Positions 43,304-52,074 of a stretch of 64,000 nt of DNA are shown here, piece after piece; within the stretch, counting starts at the first letter, position 1, and each line of letters begins with the position of its first letter. The DNA comes from Phycisphaerales bacterium (GTDB taxonomy: Bacteria; Planctomycetota; Phycisphaerae; Phycisphaerales; UBA1924), in the NCBI GenBank assembly GCA_020853815.1, contig JADYYE010000130.1, positions 52,236 through 116,235 on the forward strand. The letters run 5' to 3'. A program made the position numbers and the translations under genes. The notes under the pieces are model-generated. The model saw nothing but the letters and a program-made list of their open reading frames with translations. It ran no database searches and was not told where the DNA came from.

Positions 43304-43317
43304 AGAGCAAGCGCTGG

Positions 43318-43332
43318 TACGCTGCTCACGTG
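43318..43332 (+). promoter_or_regulatory. TACGCT box and leaderless GTG start
   Basis: TACGCT (43318-43323) lies 6 nt before GTG 43330. Confidence 0.5.
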
Positions 43333-44010
43333 AAACTCCGTGTGACCCGCAAGCAGATCGCGCTGTGCCTCGTCGCGGGGGTGGTGACGACGGCTGCTGT
43401 CGCACTCTTGGGAACAATGTTCGGCGAGGTAACTCGGCTCGGAATGGGCCGATCGGCGTCGGGTATTTCAATTTCAGAGCAAAGGCGCGTCGGCGTGTGC
43501 CGCTTCTGGAGCATCAACGTACCGGCCGCGTTGCTCGATACGGAACTCGCGGACGATCCTGATTGGGCGTGGGAAGAGGCCGAGACTGCCATCGTCGATT
43601 CAGCCTTGCCACAGCCGGCACCACGGCCGATGAGATTCAGGCTGTGGGTGTTCGTGCGGGCCGGCTGGCCTTTCGAGGCTTTTCGCGGGTGGAGCTGGCA
43701 ACTCCTTGACGACCTCGGCGGTCCAAATGAACACATATCGCATCAGGCGTTCGCGATCGTTCGCGTGCCGTTGCTCAGATATGGCGTTTCCCGGACGGGC
43801 CACTTCTTGGTTCCGTACTACCCGCTCTGGCCCGGCTTCATCGCGAACTCGCTCATTTACGCCGCGCTTTGCTGGCTTGTCATTGCTGGTCTTGTCTCGG
43901 CACGCGCCGCACGCCGTGCTCGGCGCGGGCTCTGCACACGCTGCGCTTACGACCTCCGCGGCGTCACGTCGGGCGTGTGCCCGGAATGTGGCCAAGCGCG
44001 ACCGACATGA
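43330..44010 (+). CDS. Membrane protein with C-terminal zinc ribbon (planctomycete type)
   Basis: About 226 residues from GTG 43330. TM1 (QIALCLVAGVVTTAAVALLGTMF) is near the N-terminus, followed by an extracytoplasmic region of about 145 residues and TM2 (GFIANSLIYAALCWLVIAGLVSA, about 178-200). The C-terminus is RRARRGLCTRCAYDLRGVTSGVCPECGQ, the CxxCxYDLRG-x-CPxCG zinc ribbon repeatedly seen in planctomycete membrane proteins. Function unknown. The gene is bracketed by three copies of one hairpin element; the last doubles as its terminator. Confidence 0.75.
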   Translation: MKLRVTRKQIALCLVAGVVTTAAVALLGTMFGEVTRLGMGRSASGISISEQRRVGVCRFWSINVPAALLDTELADDPDWAWEEAETAIVDSALPQPAPRPMRFRLWVFVRAGWPFEAFRGWSWQLLDDLGGPNEHISHQAFAIVRVPLLRYGVSRTGHFLVPYYPLWPGFIANSLIYAALCWLVIAGLVSARAARRARRGLCTRCAYDLRGVTSGVCPECGQARPT

Positions 44011-44021
44011 CCACTTGCTCC

Positions 44022-44059
44022 GGGTGGCGTGGTCAACCCCGTTGACCACGCGCCTTTTT
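44022..44059 (+). terminator. GGGTGGCGTGGTC hairpin element, copy 3, acting as terminator
   Basis: A perfect 11-bp stem, GCGTGGTCAAC (44027-44037) with GTTGACCACGC (44041-44051), is followed by GCCTTTTT. It begins 12 nt after the stop of the zinc-ribbon membrane gene. Confidence 0.75.
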
Positions 44060-44070
44060 CATCACCCCCC

Positions 44071-44985
44071 CTATTTACGCCACGCCCGCTCGATCAGCTC
44101 CGCCCACTGCTCGCGCGGCGTAACTCCCGCGTCGATCCAGAGCGAGCCCGGCGTCAGACGCAGCCGCTTCAGCCACGTCCGCTGGTTCTTCGCGAATCGG
44201 CGCGTCTCGATCTTGATCTTCTCCACCGCGTCATCGAGCGACATCCGCCCCTCGAGGTGCGCCAGGATCTGCTTGTACCCCAGCGCCTCGCGCGCCTGGG
44301 CCCCGAGCCCGGCCGACAACGCCCGCACCTCGTCGACCAGCCCCCGTTCGATCATCGCGCGAACGCGCGCGTTGATCCGTCGATTGATCGTCTCGATCGG
44401 CCAATCAAGTCCGACGAGCAGACGCGACGCGTCGGTGCCCGGCGCGTCCCATTGCGTTTGGTGCTCGCTGATCGGGCGGCCTGTCTGGCGGAACACCTCC
44501 AGCGCCCGGATCGTCCGCCGCTCGTCGTTGGGATGGATCCGCCGGGCCGCCCCGGGATCAACACGCTCGAGTTCCTCGCGTCGTGCCTCGGGCGGCATCG
44601 CGCGGAGCTCCTCGCGCAGCGCGGCGTCGGGCGCCGGGCCTTCGAACAGGCCGTCGAGCAGCGATTTCACGTAGAGATTCGTGCCGCCGACGACGATGGG
44701 CACGCGCCCGCGCGACGCGATGTCGTCGATCGCGCGGTTGGCGAGCGCGAGCCACTGATGAACCGTGAAGCTGTCGGGCGGGTCGACGATGTCGAGCAGG
44801 TGATGCGGCACGCCGCGGCGCTCTTCGGGCGTCGGCTTGGCCGTGCCGATGTCCATGCCGCGGTAGATCTGGAAAGCGTCGGCCGTGACAACCTCGCCCG
44901 ACAGGCGCAGCGCCAGCTCAACGCCAAGATCGGTCTTGCCGCCCGCGGTCGGGCCGACGATCAGGATGGTCCGCGCCCTGTTCAC
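44071..44985 (-). CDS. miaA: tRNA dimethylallyltransferase
   Basis: A 304-residue protein, normal length. The P-loop ILIVGPTAGGKTDLGVELA, then DAFQIYRGMDIGTAKPTPEERRGVPHHLLDIVDP and IVVGGTNLYVKSLLDGLF, and later REALGYKQILAHLEGRMSLDDAVEKIKIETRRFAKNQRTWLKRL, are all MiaA signatures. The enzyme adds a dimethylallyl group to A37 of tRNAs that read UNN codons. The start is GTG 44985 with GAGG just upstream. It lies 34 bp downstream of the DUF1569 gene in a three-gene minus-strand group. Confidence 0.96.
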   Translation of the reverse strand: MNRARTILIVGPTAGGKTDLGVELALRLSGEVVTADAFQIYRGMDIGTAKPTPEERRGVPHHLLDIVDPPDSFTVHQWLALANRAIDDIASRGRVPIVVGGTNLYVKSLLDGLFEGPAPDAALREELRAMPPEARREELERVDPGAARRIHPNDERRTIRALEVFRQTGRPISEHQTQWDAPGTDASRLLVGLDWPIETINRRINARVRAMIERGLVDEVRALSAGLGAQAREALGYKQILAHLEGRMSLDDAVEKIKIETRRFAKNQRTWLKRLRLTPGSLWIDAGVTPREQWAELIERAWRK

Positions 44986-45019
44986 CCTCGATTGTTGCGC
45001 GCTCGCGCCGGCGCGAATG

Positions 45020-45517
45020 TCATTTCGGGTGGACGAACGAGAGATGCAGCTCGCAGTGGCGCAGGTTCAGACCCTTCCACTCCTCGTGCGACATCGGGCC
45101 AAAGAGCGGGCTCGGGCGCGTCGGCGCTTCGCGATCCAGCCGGTCGATCGCCGCGCGCAGGCGCGCCTCGGCCGCGTCGACCGGCGAATCCTCGAAGCCC
45201 ACCGTGCCCCCGTTGACGCGCGGTATCTTCACGCCCGACGGCATCCGGCCGAAGCACATCCTGCGGCGCATGAACTTCGACAGGAATCGGATGAACCACG
45301 GCGGGCGTGCGATCTCGGGCGGGTAGCCATCGAACGGATACTCCATGAACGCCGCGAGATGGTTGAAGACCTGGGCCGCGGACCAGTTGCCGCTGGTTCG
45401 AAACGTGCCCGCTGAGATCCCGGCGTGGAGCGCATCGAGGTCGCGACGAACCCCGGCGAAGTTTTCGAAGCGGAGTGCTCGGCGTTCATGGACTTTGCCC
45501 GTCTCGATCGTGCTCAT
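45020..45517 (-). CDS. DUF1569 / DinB-like protein
   Basis: 165 residues. WSAAQVFNHLAAFMEYPFDGYPPEIARPPWFIRFLSKFMRRRM and SHEEWKGLNLRHCELHLSFVHPK fit the DUF1569 four-helix DinB-like fold, with His residues (NHLA, HCELH) in metal-ligand positions. DinB-like proteins include thiol-transferases and many unknowns. TACGCT lies 6 nt before the ATG, so it may have its own leaderless promoter as well as read-through from the GNAT gene 27 bp upstream. Confidence 0.82.
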   Translation of the reverse strand: MSTIETGKVHERRALRFENFAGVRRDLDALHAGISAGTFRTSGNWSAAQVFNHLAAFMEYPFDGYPPEIARPPWFIRFLSKFMRRRMCFGRMPSGVKIPRVNGGTVGFEDSPVDAAEARLRAAIDRLDREAPTRPSPLFGPMSHEEWKGLNLRHCELHLSFVHPK

Positions 45518-45523
45518 GCGCGC

Positions 45524-45529
45524 AGCGTA
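45524..45529 (-). promoter_or_regulatory. TACGCT box before the DUF1569 gene
   Basis: TACGCT (minus strand) lies 6 nt before ATG 45517. The 27-bp gap leaves no room for a longer leader. Confidence 0.5.
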
Positions 45530-45544
45530 CCGCGCGGCGGCGTG

Positions 45545-45994
45545 CTACGGCCGCTTGTAGCTCTCGCGGTCGAGGCGCTCCATGTACCGCGTCGGATCGG
45601 CGCAGGGCGCAAAGCCGAATTGGGAGTACAGGCCGTGCGCGTCGCGTGTCATGAGGCAGAAGCGCCGGAGCCCCTGCAGGTCCGGGTGCTCGATGATCGC
45701 GCGCATAAGAAGCTTCGACGCGCCGCGCCCGCGGTGCGACTCGAGCACGAACACGTCGCAGAGATACGCGTAGGTCGCCTGGTCGGTCACGACCCGCGCG
45801 AATCCGATCTGTGCCGGCTTCGTCGAATCACTCGCCCGCGGCTCGCCCGTGTCGTACACGCCGAAGCACAGCGAGTGCGCGATCGCTCGCTCCAGCCGCC
45901 CGCGCGCGATGCCCGGCGACCAATAGCAGGTCGAGAGAAAGCCGTGGATGGCGTTGAGATCGAGGAGTGACGGGTCGGTGGAGATGTGGAGCAC
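45545..45994 (-). CDS. GNAT family N-acetyltransferase
   Basis: About 149 residues from GTG 45994 (VLHISTDPSLLDLNAIHGFLSTCYWSPGIARGRLERAI). AYLCDVFVLESHRGRGASKLLMRAIIEHPDL carries the acetyl-CoA motif (RGRGxxxxL). GLRRFCLMTRDAHGLYSQFGFAPCADPTRYMERLD is the C-terminal half. It resembles the small GNATs annotated as YjgM/PA4866-like acetyltransferases, with unknown amine substrate. The open frame extends upstream to 46300 but loses homology before the GTG. Confidence 0.85.
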   Translation of the reverse strand: MLHISTDPSLLDLNAIHGFLSTCYWSPGIARGRLERAIAHSLCFGVYDTGEPRASDSTKPAQIGFARVVTDQATYAYLCDVFVLESHRGRGASKLLMRAIIEHPDLQGLRRFCLMTRDAHGLYSQFGFAPCADPTRYMERLDRESYKRP

Positions 45995-46000
45995 GCCGGG

Positions 46001-46006
46001 ACAGTA
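46001..46006 (-). promoter_or_regulatory. TACTGT box before the GNAT gene
   Basis: TACTGT (minus strand) lies 6 nt before GTG 45994. No Shine-Dalgarno sequence is present. Confidence 0.4.
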
Positions 46007-46276
46007 CGGAGCCCGCGCCGTCGGTGCGGCAGCGCGGAGGGAGCTTGGCGAGCGCGTGGCCGACGGGTTGGCCACGATCCTTCGAGAGCACGGGTGTCGA
46101 AGTCGACATCGGTGGCGCGCGCGAACCCGGAGCACGGACCCGCGGACTGGTCCGTGCCACGGGAGGCCGATGTATTCACTTGTCAAAGACGCCTGGGTTG
46201 CGCCGCGGGCGAACTCGTCCGAGGCCTGGCCCAGGTGAGGGCGCGGGGAACACACGCGCTCTCCACACAGGGGGCG

Positions 46277-46321
46277 GACGGACACTTTGGTGCGCACCAA
46301 AGCGGTGGTAAGCAGGCACTA
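46277..46321. repeat. 45-bp direct repeat with 18-bp perfect palindrome, copy 1
   Basis: The core CTTTGGTGCGCACCAAAG (46285-46302) is a perfect palindrome. The surrounding 45 bp match copy 2 (46435-46479) at 43 positions. The core looks like a dimeric-protein operator or a cruciform-forming element. Confidence 0.8.
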
Positions 46322-46434
46322 GCCACTGGGCACTGGGCACTAGGAAAGGCAGGAAACCAAGGCCGCGGAGGAGGTTGCGCGAGAGAGGAGATCGCGCGAA
46401 GATTTTTCTCGGGAATCTGGAAAACGGCCAAAAA

Positions 46435-46479
46435 GACGGACACTTTGGTGCGCACCAAAGCGGTGATAAGCATGCACTA
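46435..46479. repeat. 45-bp direct repeat with 18-bp perfect palindrome, copy 2
   Basis: The palindrome core is at 46443-46460, 158 bp from copy 1. The 660-bp gap 45995-46653 holds no convincing gene. Between and after the copies are CACTGGGCACTGGGCACTAG (about 46324-46343) and purine-rich GAGAAGAGGTC...GCAGAGGTCGCGGAGG words. Confidence 0.8.
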
Positions 46480-46653
46480 ACCAGGAAGCGCGGAAGTGGG
46501 GAATGGAGAGGCGGGAGTGGGGAAGAGAAGAGGTCTCGACGCAGAGGTCGCGGAGGGGCGTGGGATTAAGGGGCCTTGGGAATGGCGAATGAAAGATCGG
46601 GCGTAACGCGGATGCAGCGCGAGCGGCGCAGGCGCGGAGAACGTGGATCGTGC

Positions 46654-48357
46654 TCACTTCTTTGCCGCGTTCGATGCTCTTTCGACGTCCTCGAGCGACA
46701 TGATCGGCTTCTTCGCGGCCCCCGGATCGGGCGCGAGGTTGCAGGTGCTTCCGGGGCGGGCGTAATAGAAGACAACACTGGAGTAGCCGAGAAAGTCCGT
46801 TGCCTTTCGCTGGTCGACGCCCGGCGAGGCCTCCATGTCGAACACAAGGCGTGACGTGAACGGGATCGCGTCGAGCCCGCGCGTGCGCGAGCAGATGTTA
46901 AAGCCGCGGGTGTCGCCGCGGCCGGTGAGCGCCATGCCACGCGACCACGACCCGACGGCGATGTTGGCGAGGAACGGGTGCGAGAAGACGTCGTTCGCGT
47001 CGGGGTTCACGCCGCCGGCCCAGCCGTAGTAGTCCTCGGTGCCGGTGCCGAAGTGATCGGGGAAGCCGCGGTCGTACGACGCGTCGATGTAGATCTTCTC
47101 GTCGCCCTCACCCCACCAGCCGCGCGTCGGATTGAGCACGCTCCACTGATCGCCGGCCAGCACGCCCCGCCCCCTGATGTCGGCGAAGTTAATGTCGGCG
47201 AACTGATCGCCCGGGCGCAGCTCGTCGGGGCGCCACGCGGCATGAAAGTACATCGATCGATCGTCCCAGGTCCATTCGTCCTTGTGGGCCGTGATCTGAA
47301 GCATGAGATTCGACATCGGGGGCTGCTCGACCGTGATCGTGGCGGAATCGCGGAAGGGCATGGTCCAGGCGCACGAGAACACGCCCTCGCGCGACGAGCG
47401 ATGCGTGGTCGAGAAGTTGTTGATCGCGTTCGGCGAGCCAAAGAAATCGCCGAGCGGGCACCAGACCGTCTGCTCGGCGTCGAATTCCATGCGGAGAATG
47501 ATGGAGCGGAGCAGGCTCGGGTCCTTGCGGAGGGCGGCAGGGTCGATGGTGATCTCCAGGCCGCGGATCGCGCCGGGGCCGCGCTTGTGCGCCCACGCCA
47601 TGCTTGGGCTGTTGCCACGAGCAACCATGGTGCCTGCTTTCGAAACGGCGATCGGCGCGAGGAGCTTCCTCCCACACTCTTCGATCGCCTCGCAGTGCCT
47701 CTCCATCATTTCGCGCGTGAACGTCTCCACGCCCGTGCCCTCGTCGTACGCCCGCCAGTTGATGATGTTGTAGAACGGCCGCTTGTCAAACGTCACCTTG
47801 CACGACCGGGCGAACGGGATGGGCAGGTACACATCCCCCGCCCGGGCCGTGAATCGCGCGAGCGGCGAGGGAACTCGGAACGTGTTCTTCCGCTCGGGCG
47901 GCCTGCCAAAGCTGTCCGGCCACTCGTTGCTCGTGAGCAGCTCGATCCACGACGCCTCGATCGTCGGCGTCTCCGAGCCGTCGAGATAGATGCGGACGGT
48001 CGGTCCGACGCGATCGTTGAAGTCGTAGTAGAAGAACGGCGCCCACATCCGCGTGATGCACCCCGGGCCCGCGTGCTCCATCGCGACAAACTCGCGACGC
48101 CCGCCGATCGTCTCTTCGCGGATAAAGCCCGTGCCGTCGCTGTCGGCGAACCAGCCGGGCTCGCCGCGTTTGACCGAATCGCGGTTGTAGCTGCTCGCCT
48201 GCATCTGGCGGAACGCGGGCGTGGGCAGCCTCGCCAACGAATCGGCGTCGCTCATCTCGGAGAGGAGAGACGAGAACGTGACGTCCTGGGCGGGGGCGGA
48301 AAGGGTCAGGACGGCGGTTGCGAGCAACGCGATTCGGCACGATGATGGCGTGGTCAT
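46654..48357 (-). CDS. Exported DUF2961 (GH172-like) protein
   Basis: About 567 residues from ATG 48357. A signal peptide (RIALLATAVLTLSAPAQ) is followed by the DUF2961 pattern: RQMQASSYNRDSVKRGEPGWFADSDGTGFIREET, FVAMEHAGPGCITRMWAPFFYYDFNDRVGPTVRIYLDGSETPTIEA and ARSCKVTFDKRPFYNIINWRAY. Further on are GRGVLAGDQWSVLNPTRGWWGEGDEKIYID and HFGTGTEDYYGWAGG. Studied DUF2961 members act on fructans or arabinofuranose-containing glycans (family GH172). The substrate here is unknown. Confidence 0.88.
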   Translation of the reverse strand: MTTPSSCRIALLATAVLTLSAPAQDVTFSSLLSEMSDADSLARLPTPAFRQMQASSYNRDSVKRGEPGWFADSDGTGFIREETIGGRREFVAMEHAGPGCITRMWAPFFYYDFNDRVGPTVRIYLDGSETPTIEASWIELLTSNEWPDSFGRPPERKNTFRVPSPLARFTARAGDVYLPIPFARSCKVTFDKRPFYNIINWRAYDEGTGVETFTREMMERHCEAIEECGRKLLAPIAVSKAGTMVARGNSPSMAWAHKRGPGAIRGLEITIDPAALRKDPSLLRSIILRMEFDAEQTVWCPLGDFFGSPNAINNFSTTHRSSREGVFSCAWTMPFRDSATITVEQPPMSNLMLQITAHKDEWTWDDRSMYFHAAWRPDELRPGDQFADINFADIRGRGVLAGDQWSVLNPTRGWWGEGDEKIYIDASYDRGFPDHFGTGTEDYYGWAGGVNPDANDVFSHPFLANIAVGSWSRGMALTGRGDTRGFNICSRTRGLDAIPFTSRLVFDMEASPGVDQRKATDFLGYSSVVFYYARPGSTCNLAPDPGAAKKPIMSLEDVERASNAAKK

Positions 48358-48364
48358 AAAAGAA

Positions 48365-48370
48365 AGCGTA
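48365..48370 (-). promoter_or_regulatory. TACGCT box before the DUF2961 gene
   Basis: TACGCT (minus strand) lies 7 nt before ATG 48357, with a T-rich spacer and no Shine-Dalgarno sequence. Confidence 0.5.
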
Positions 48371-48503
48371 TCGTGCGTTCGGCGCGTACCGATTTCCATA
48401 TTCTCGGTTCGCTGCGGATTTGTGGCGCTTCACGCGTGTTGATAGACTGATTCCGGCATTCGTGTTCTGTCGCTCCGGCGCGGTCGCTTTGTGGAGAACA
48501 CTT

Positions 48504-48950
48504 GTGACACGTTTCATTCCTGCCTTGTTTGTCGCACTGACAATCCCGCTTCTGGGCGGCTGTTTTACGGACCCATATCGAACGCTCGATGCTGCAAATC
48601 GGAGCGATACCCCGGTGCGAGTGGATTACCAGCCGCCGCTCAGGATGGTCGACTGGCCCATGAATCTCGTGCCCCAGGAACGCATGGTGTTCGATCTGTC
48701 GCCGGGCGAGCGATGGCACTTCGCGGACGCGACGCCTGACGAAATCGCGCCGGGCGAGTACGTGCTCTCGCCGGCGCAATGCTGGCTGAAGTACCAGTTC
48801 AAGGACAAGCCGGCCTGTGTTATCTACCTGGATTGGAGGGACAACCTTCGCGTTGAGTTTGCGAACGACCAGCGCGTTGTGTTTTACGATGCGGAGGGCG
48901 CTCCGCTGGATCGTTTGTTCTGGTGGCGACAGGACGAGATCGGCAAATGA
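48504..48950 (+). CDS. Putative lipoprotein, first of a tandem pair
   Basis: About 148 residues from GTG 48504, with GGAGAA upstream. TRFIPALFVALTIPLLGGCFTDPYRT is a lipoprotein signal with LGGC lipobox. The mature part (ANRSDTPVRVDYQPPL ... LSPGERWHFADATPDEIAPGEYVLSP) is beta-rich with no known family. It lies 31 bp before another small lipoprotein gene; both start with an N-x-(S/G)-x-x-P-(V/L) strand and may be distant paralogues. Composition is less GC-rich than in neighbours. Confidence 0.68.
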   Translation: MTRFIPALFVALTIPLLGGCFTDPYRTLDAANRSDTPVRVDYQPPLRMVDWPMNLVPQERMVFDLSPGERWHFADATPDEIAPGEYVLSPAQCWLKYQFKDKPACVIYLDWRDNLRVEFANDQRVVFYDAEGAPLDRLFWWRQDEIGK

Positions 48951-48981
48951 GGCTGTGCGGCAGACTTCGGAGGATTGCTCC

Positions 48982-49461
48982 ATGACACCTCGTGTGTGCC
49001 TTGCGTGGTTGATGGTGGCCGCCGCACTAATCCTGTCGGGCTGCGAAACGACCGACGCACAAGTCGCGGTTACCAACACCGGGCATGTGCCTCTGTATGT
49101 CGAGGTATTCCCCGGCTATTGGCCGGCAACGCCGTCGTCCGGCCCCGCCCTCCCAAGACACAGCACGACGCTGCTCTTTCGCGATCGGCTCGACGTTGGG
49201 GCTTCTCGTGATCCAATGGCGTATCGATATTCGGCCGACAAGGCAAATCTATGTGTGGATCGCCGGGGGCAAAGCGTAATCGTGTATCGCGTCGGGAATC
49301 AACGGGCACGCGCGATCTACGTGCGCAAAGTGCAGCGAGTCCAAATCGCGATCGACGATACTGATGGTGCACGCGTCTTCGATTGGAATAATCGGAGAAT
49401 TGAGCCTCACCTTGTATCTGAAGGGTCGGTCCCCGACTGCTTCGGGAAGCCCACGCCGTAG
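48982..49461 (+). CDS. Putative lipoprotein, second of a tandem pair
   Basis: About 159 residues from ATG 48982, preceded by GGAGGA. MTPRVCLAWLMVAAALILSGCETTD is a clear lipoprotein signal (LSGC). The mature part (VAVTNTGHVPLYVEVFPGYWPATP, LFRDRLDVGASRDP, VIVYRVGNQRARAIYVRKVQRVQIAIDDTDG) is beta-rich and unrecognised. It ends 3 bp from the convergent moxR stop. Confidence 0.7.
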   Translation: MTPRVCLAWLMVAAALILSGCETTDAQVAVTNTGHVPLYVEVFPGYWPATPSSGPALPRHSTTLLFRDRLDVGASRDPMAYRYSADKANLCVDRRGQSVIVYRVGNQRARAIYVRKVQRVQIAIDDTDGARVFDWNNRRIEPHLVSEGSVPDCFGKPTP

Positions 49462-49464
49462 GCG

Positions 49465-50544
<1,080 letters not shown>

Positions 50545-50816
50545 CGCGAGCCTCCGTGCGGGACGCGCCGGTCGGCACGCCCCGCACGATGATACTGCGT
50601 GCGCTCGCGCGGAGTTTCGCACGCCCGCGAATTCCAACCGCCTCCTGGTCGCCTGGCCGCTCGCTTTCCCGCACTCCTCCGCGCCGCTCGGCGTTCTCCC
50701 CGGTGAATGCTCCCGGGTCAAAAGCGACAGGAGCCCCGGACCGTCCGGAGCCCCCGTCAACGCACGCGGCCTGTGGCCGCCCGGGTGAGGACCGGGCGGG
50801 GTGATTCACGCTGAGA

Positions 50817-52016
50817 TCAGCGGCCCTTTTCCTTAAGCTGCTTTTCGAGCTGTTCGAGACGCTCGGTCAACTTGTCGATGGTCGCGTTGAGCTTGTCGAT
50901 CTTGCGGGAGAGCTCGGTGTTTCCGGGGACCACCTCGAAGACCTCGCCCTGGTTGCGCCCGATCACGATCGGCACGCTGGGATCGCGGTTGATCCGCCAA
51001 TCCAGTGGCGTGCCCTCTCGATGCAGGCCCGACGCGTCGAGGTTTTTCATCGCGTCCTTCAGCAGTTTTTCCATCTGCCTCCGCCCCTCGCCCTGCATGA
51101 GCTTTTCGTTCTCGAGCATCTTGAGGGCCTCGGCGATCTGATTGCCGACTTCGGGATTGCGCGGCGAGAAGCTGAACCAGTCCTGGGGGTTCGTCCCGCC
51201 CTGGCCCCATACGTGCCCGAGCTTCTCGGCGTCGTAGGCGTCGAGCGTGAGCTTGATGTCCTGGGCCTTGCCCTTGCGGACGATCTTCAGTGCGATCTCG
51301 TCGCCGGGCTTGGCCTCGCGCAGCTTGGCGCGGATGGTTTCCTGCTCGACGGGTTTCTGCCCGTTGAGCTCGACGATGATGTCGCCGACTTCGAGGCCCG
51401 ACTTAGCGGCGGGCAGGCCTTCCAGAACGCGATCGATCGTCACGCCGCTCTCATAGTTCAGATGTTCGAGCAGCGCCTCGTCGGCGTCGGACATGGTGAC
51501 GCCGAGCATGACCGGCGGCGGGTTTTCGGGCTGAACCTGAGCACGCAGTTGCGCCTCAAGGTCCAGCAGGCCGTTCCCGCGGACGCGCGGCGAGAGCTGG
51601 AGCCACGGCGTGTTGTCGAGGCGCAGCACGCGCCCCCCGCGCGCCGTGCGCCCGACATCGAAGCGCGAAACTTCCTTGCCGTTCTCGTCCTTGAGGATAA
51701 TGGCGTCGCGTCGGCGTTCGATGCGGTCCTCGGGCACGGGCTTGCCGTTGATCTCGGCCGAAACCTTGCCGTCCTTGATCGTGACGGTGCAGGTCTGTCC
51801 GTCGTTGCTGCGCGAGATCGTCATGACGGACGCGCCGGCGGGCTGGTCGTCGCCGCCTTGGTTGAGGGGCTTGCCGAACTCGCCGTGAACCTTGGGCTCG
51901 GCCTGGTCGGTTGCTTCCTTCTTCTCGCCCTGGGCCGTCGCGGCCGAAACGATCGATAGGCCGACGATCGCGACGAGCAGGGCGGGTCGAACGTGAGCGA
52001 GGTCGTTGAGCTTCAT
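50817..52016 (-). CDS. Exported PDZ-domain protein with C-terminal coiled coil
   Basis: About 399 residues. A signal peptide (ALLVAIVGLSIVSAATAQ) is followed by an acidic linker and a beta domain (about 60-150). A PDZ domain (about 165-255) has PPVMLGVTMSDADEALLEHLNYESGVTIDRVLEGLPAAKSGLEVGDIIVELNGQKPVEQETIRAKLREAKPGD. A helical part and a leucine-zipper-like coiled coil (LSRKIDKLNATIDKLTERLEQLEKQLKEKG) close the protein. There is no protease domain, so it is a PDZ adaptor rather than HtrA. It lies 58 bp downstream of a putative anti-sigma gene and may belong to the same signalling unit. GGAGA precedes the start. Confidence 0.78.
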   Translation of the reverse strand: MKLNDLAHVRPALLVAIVGLSIVSAATAQGEKKEATDQAEPKVHGEFGKPLNQGGDDQPAGASVMTISRSNDGQTCTVTIKDGKVSAEINGKPVPEDRIERRRDAIILKDENGKEVSRFDVGRTARGGRVLRLDNTPWLQLSPRVRGNGLLDLEAQLRAQVQPENPPPVMLGVTMSDADEALLEHLNYESGVTIDRVLEGLPAAKSGLEVGDIIVELNGQKPVEQETIRAKLREAKPGDEIALKIVRKGKAQDIKLTLDAYDAEKLGHVWGQGGTNPQDWFSFSPRNPEVGNQIAEALKMLENEKLMQGEGRRQMEKLLKDAMKNLDASGLHREGTPLDWRINRDPSVPIVIGRNQGEVFEVVPGNTELSRKIDKLNATIDKLTERLEQLEKQLKEKGR

Positions 52017-52074
52017 GAACACATCTCCCAAAGGTCAGACCATCTGCGGGCACGGGCCCCGCGCGTGCAGTCGG

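Noticed and set aside
45995..46480. Plus-strand frame (to 46480) across the palindromic repeats
   Set aside because: It runs through repeat words and the GNAT upstream region, with no domain or start signal.
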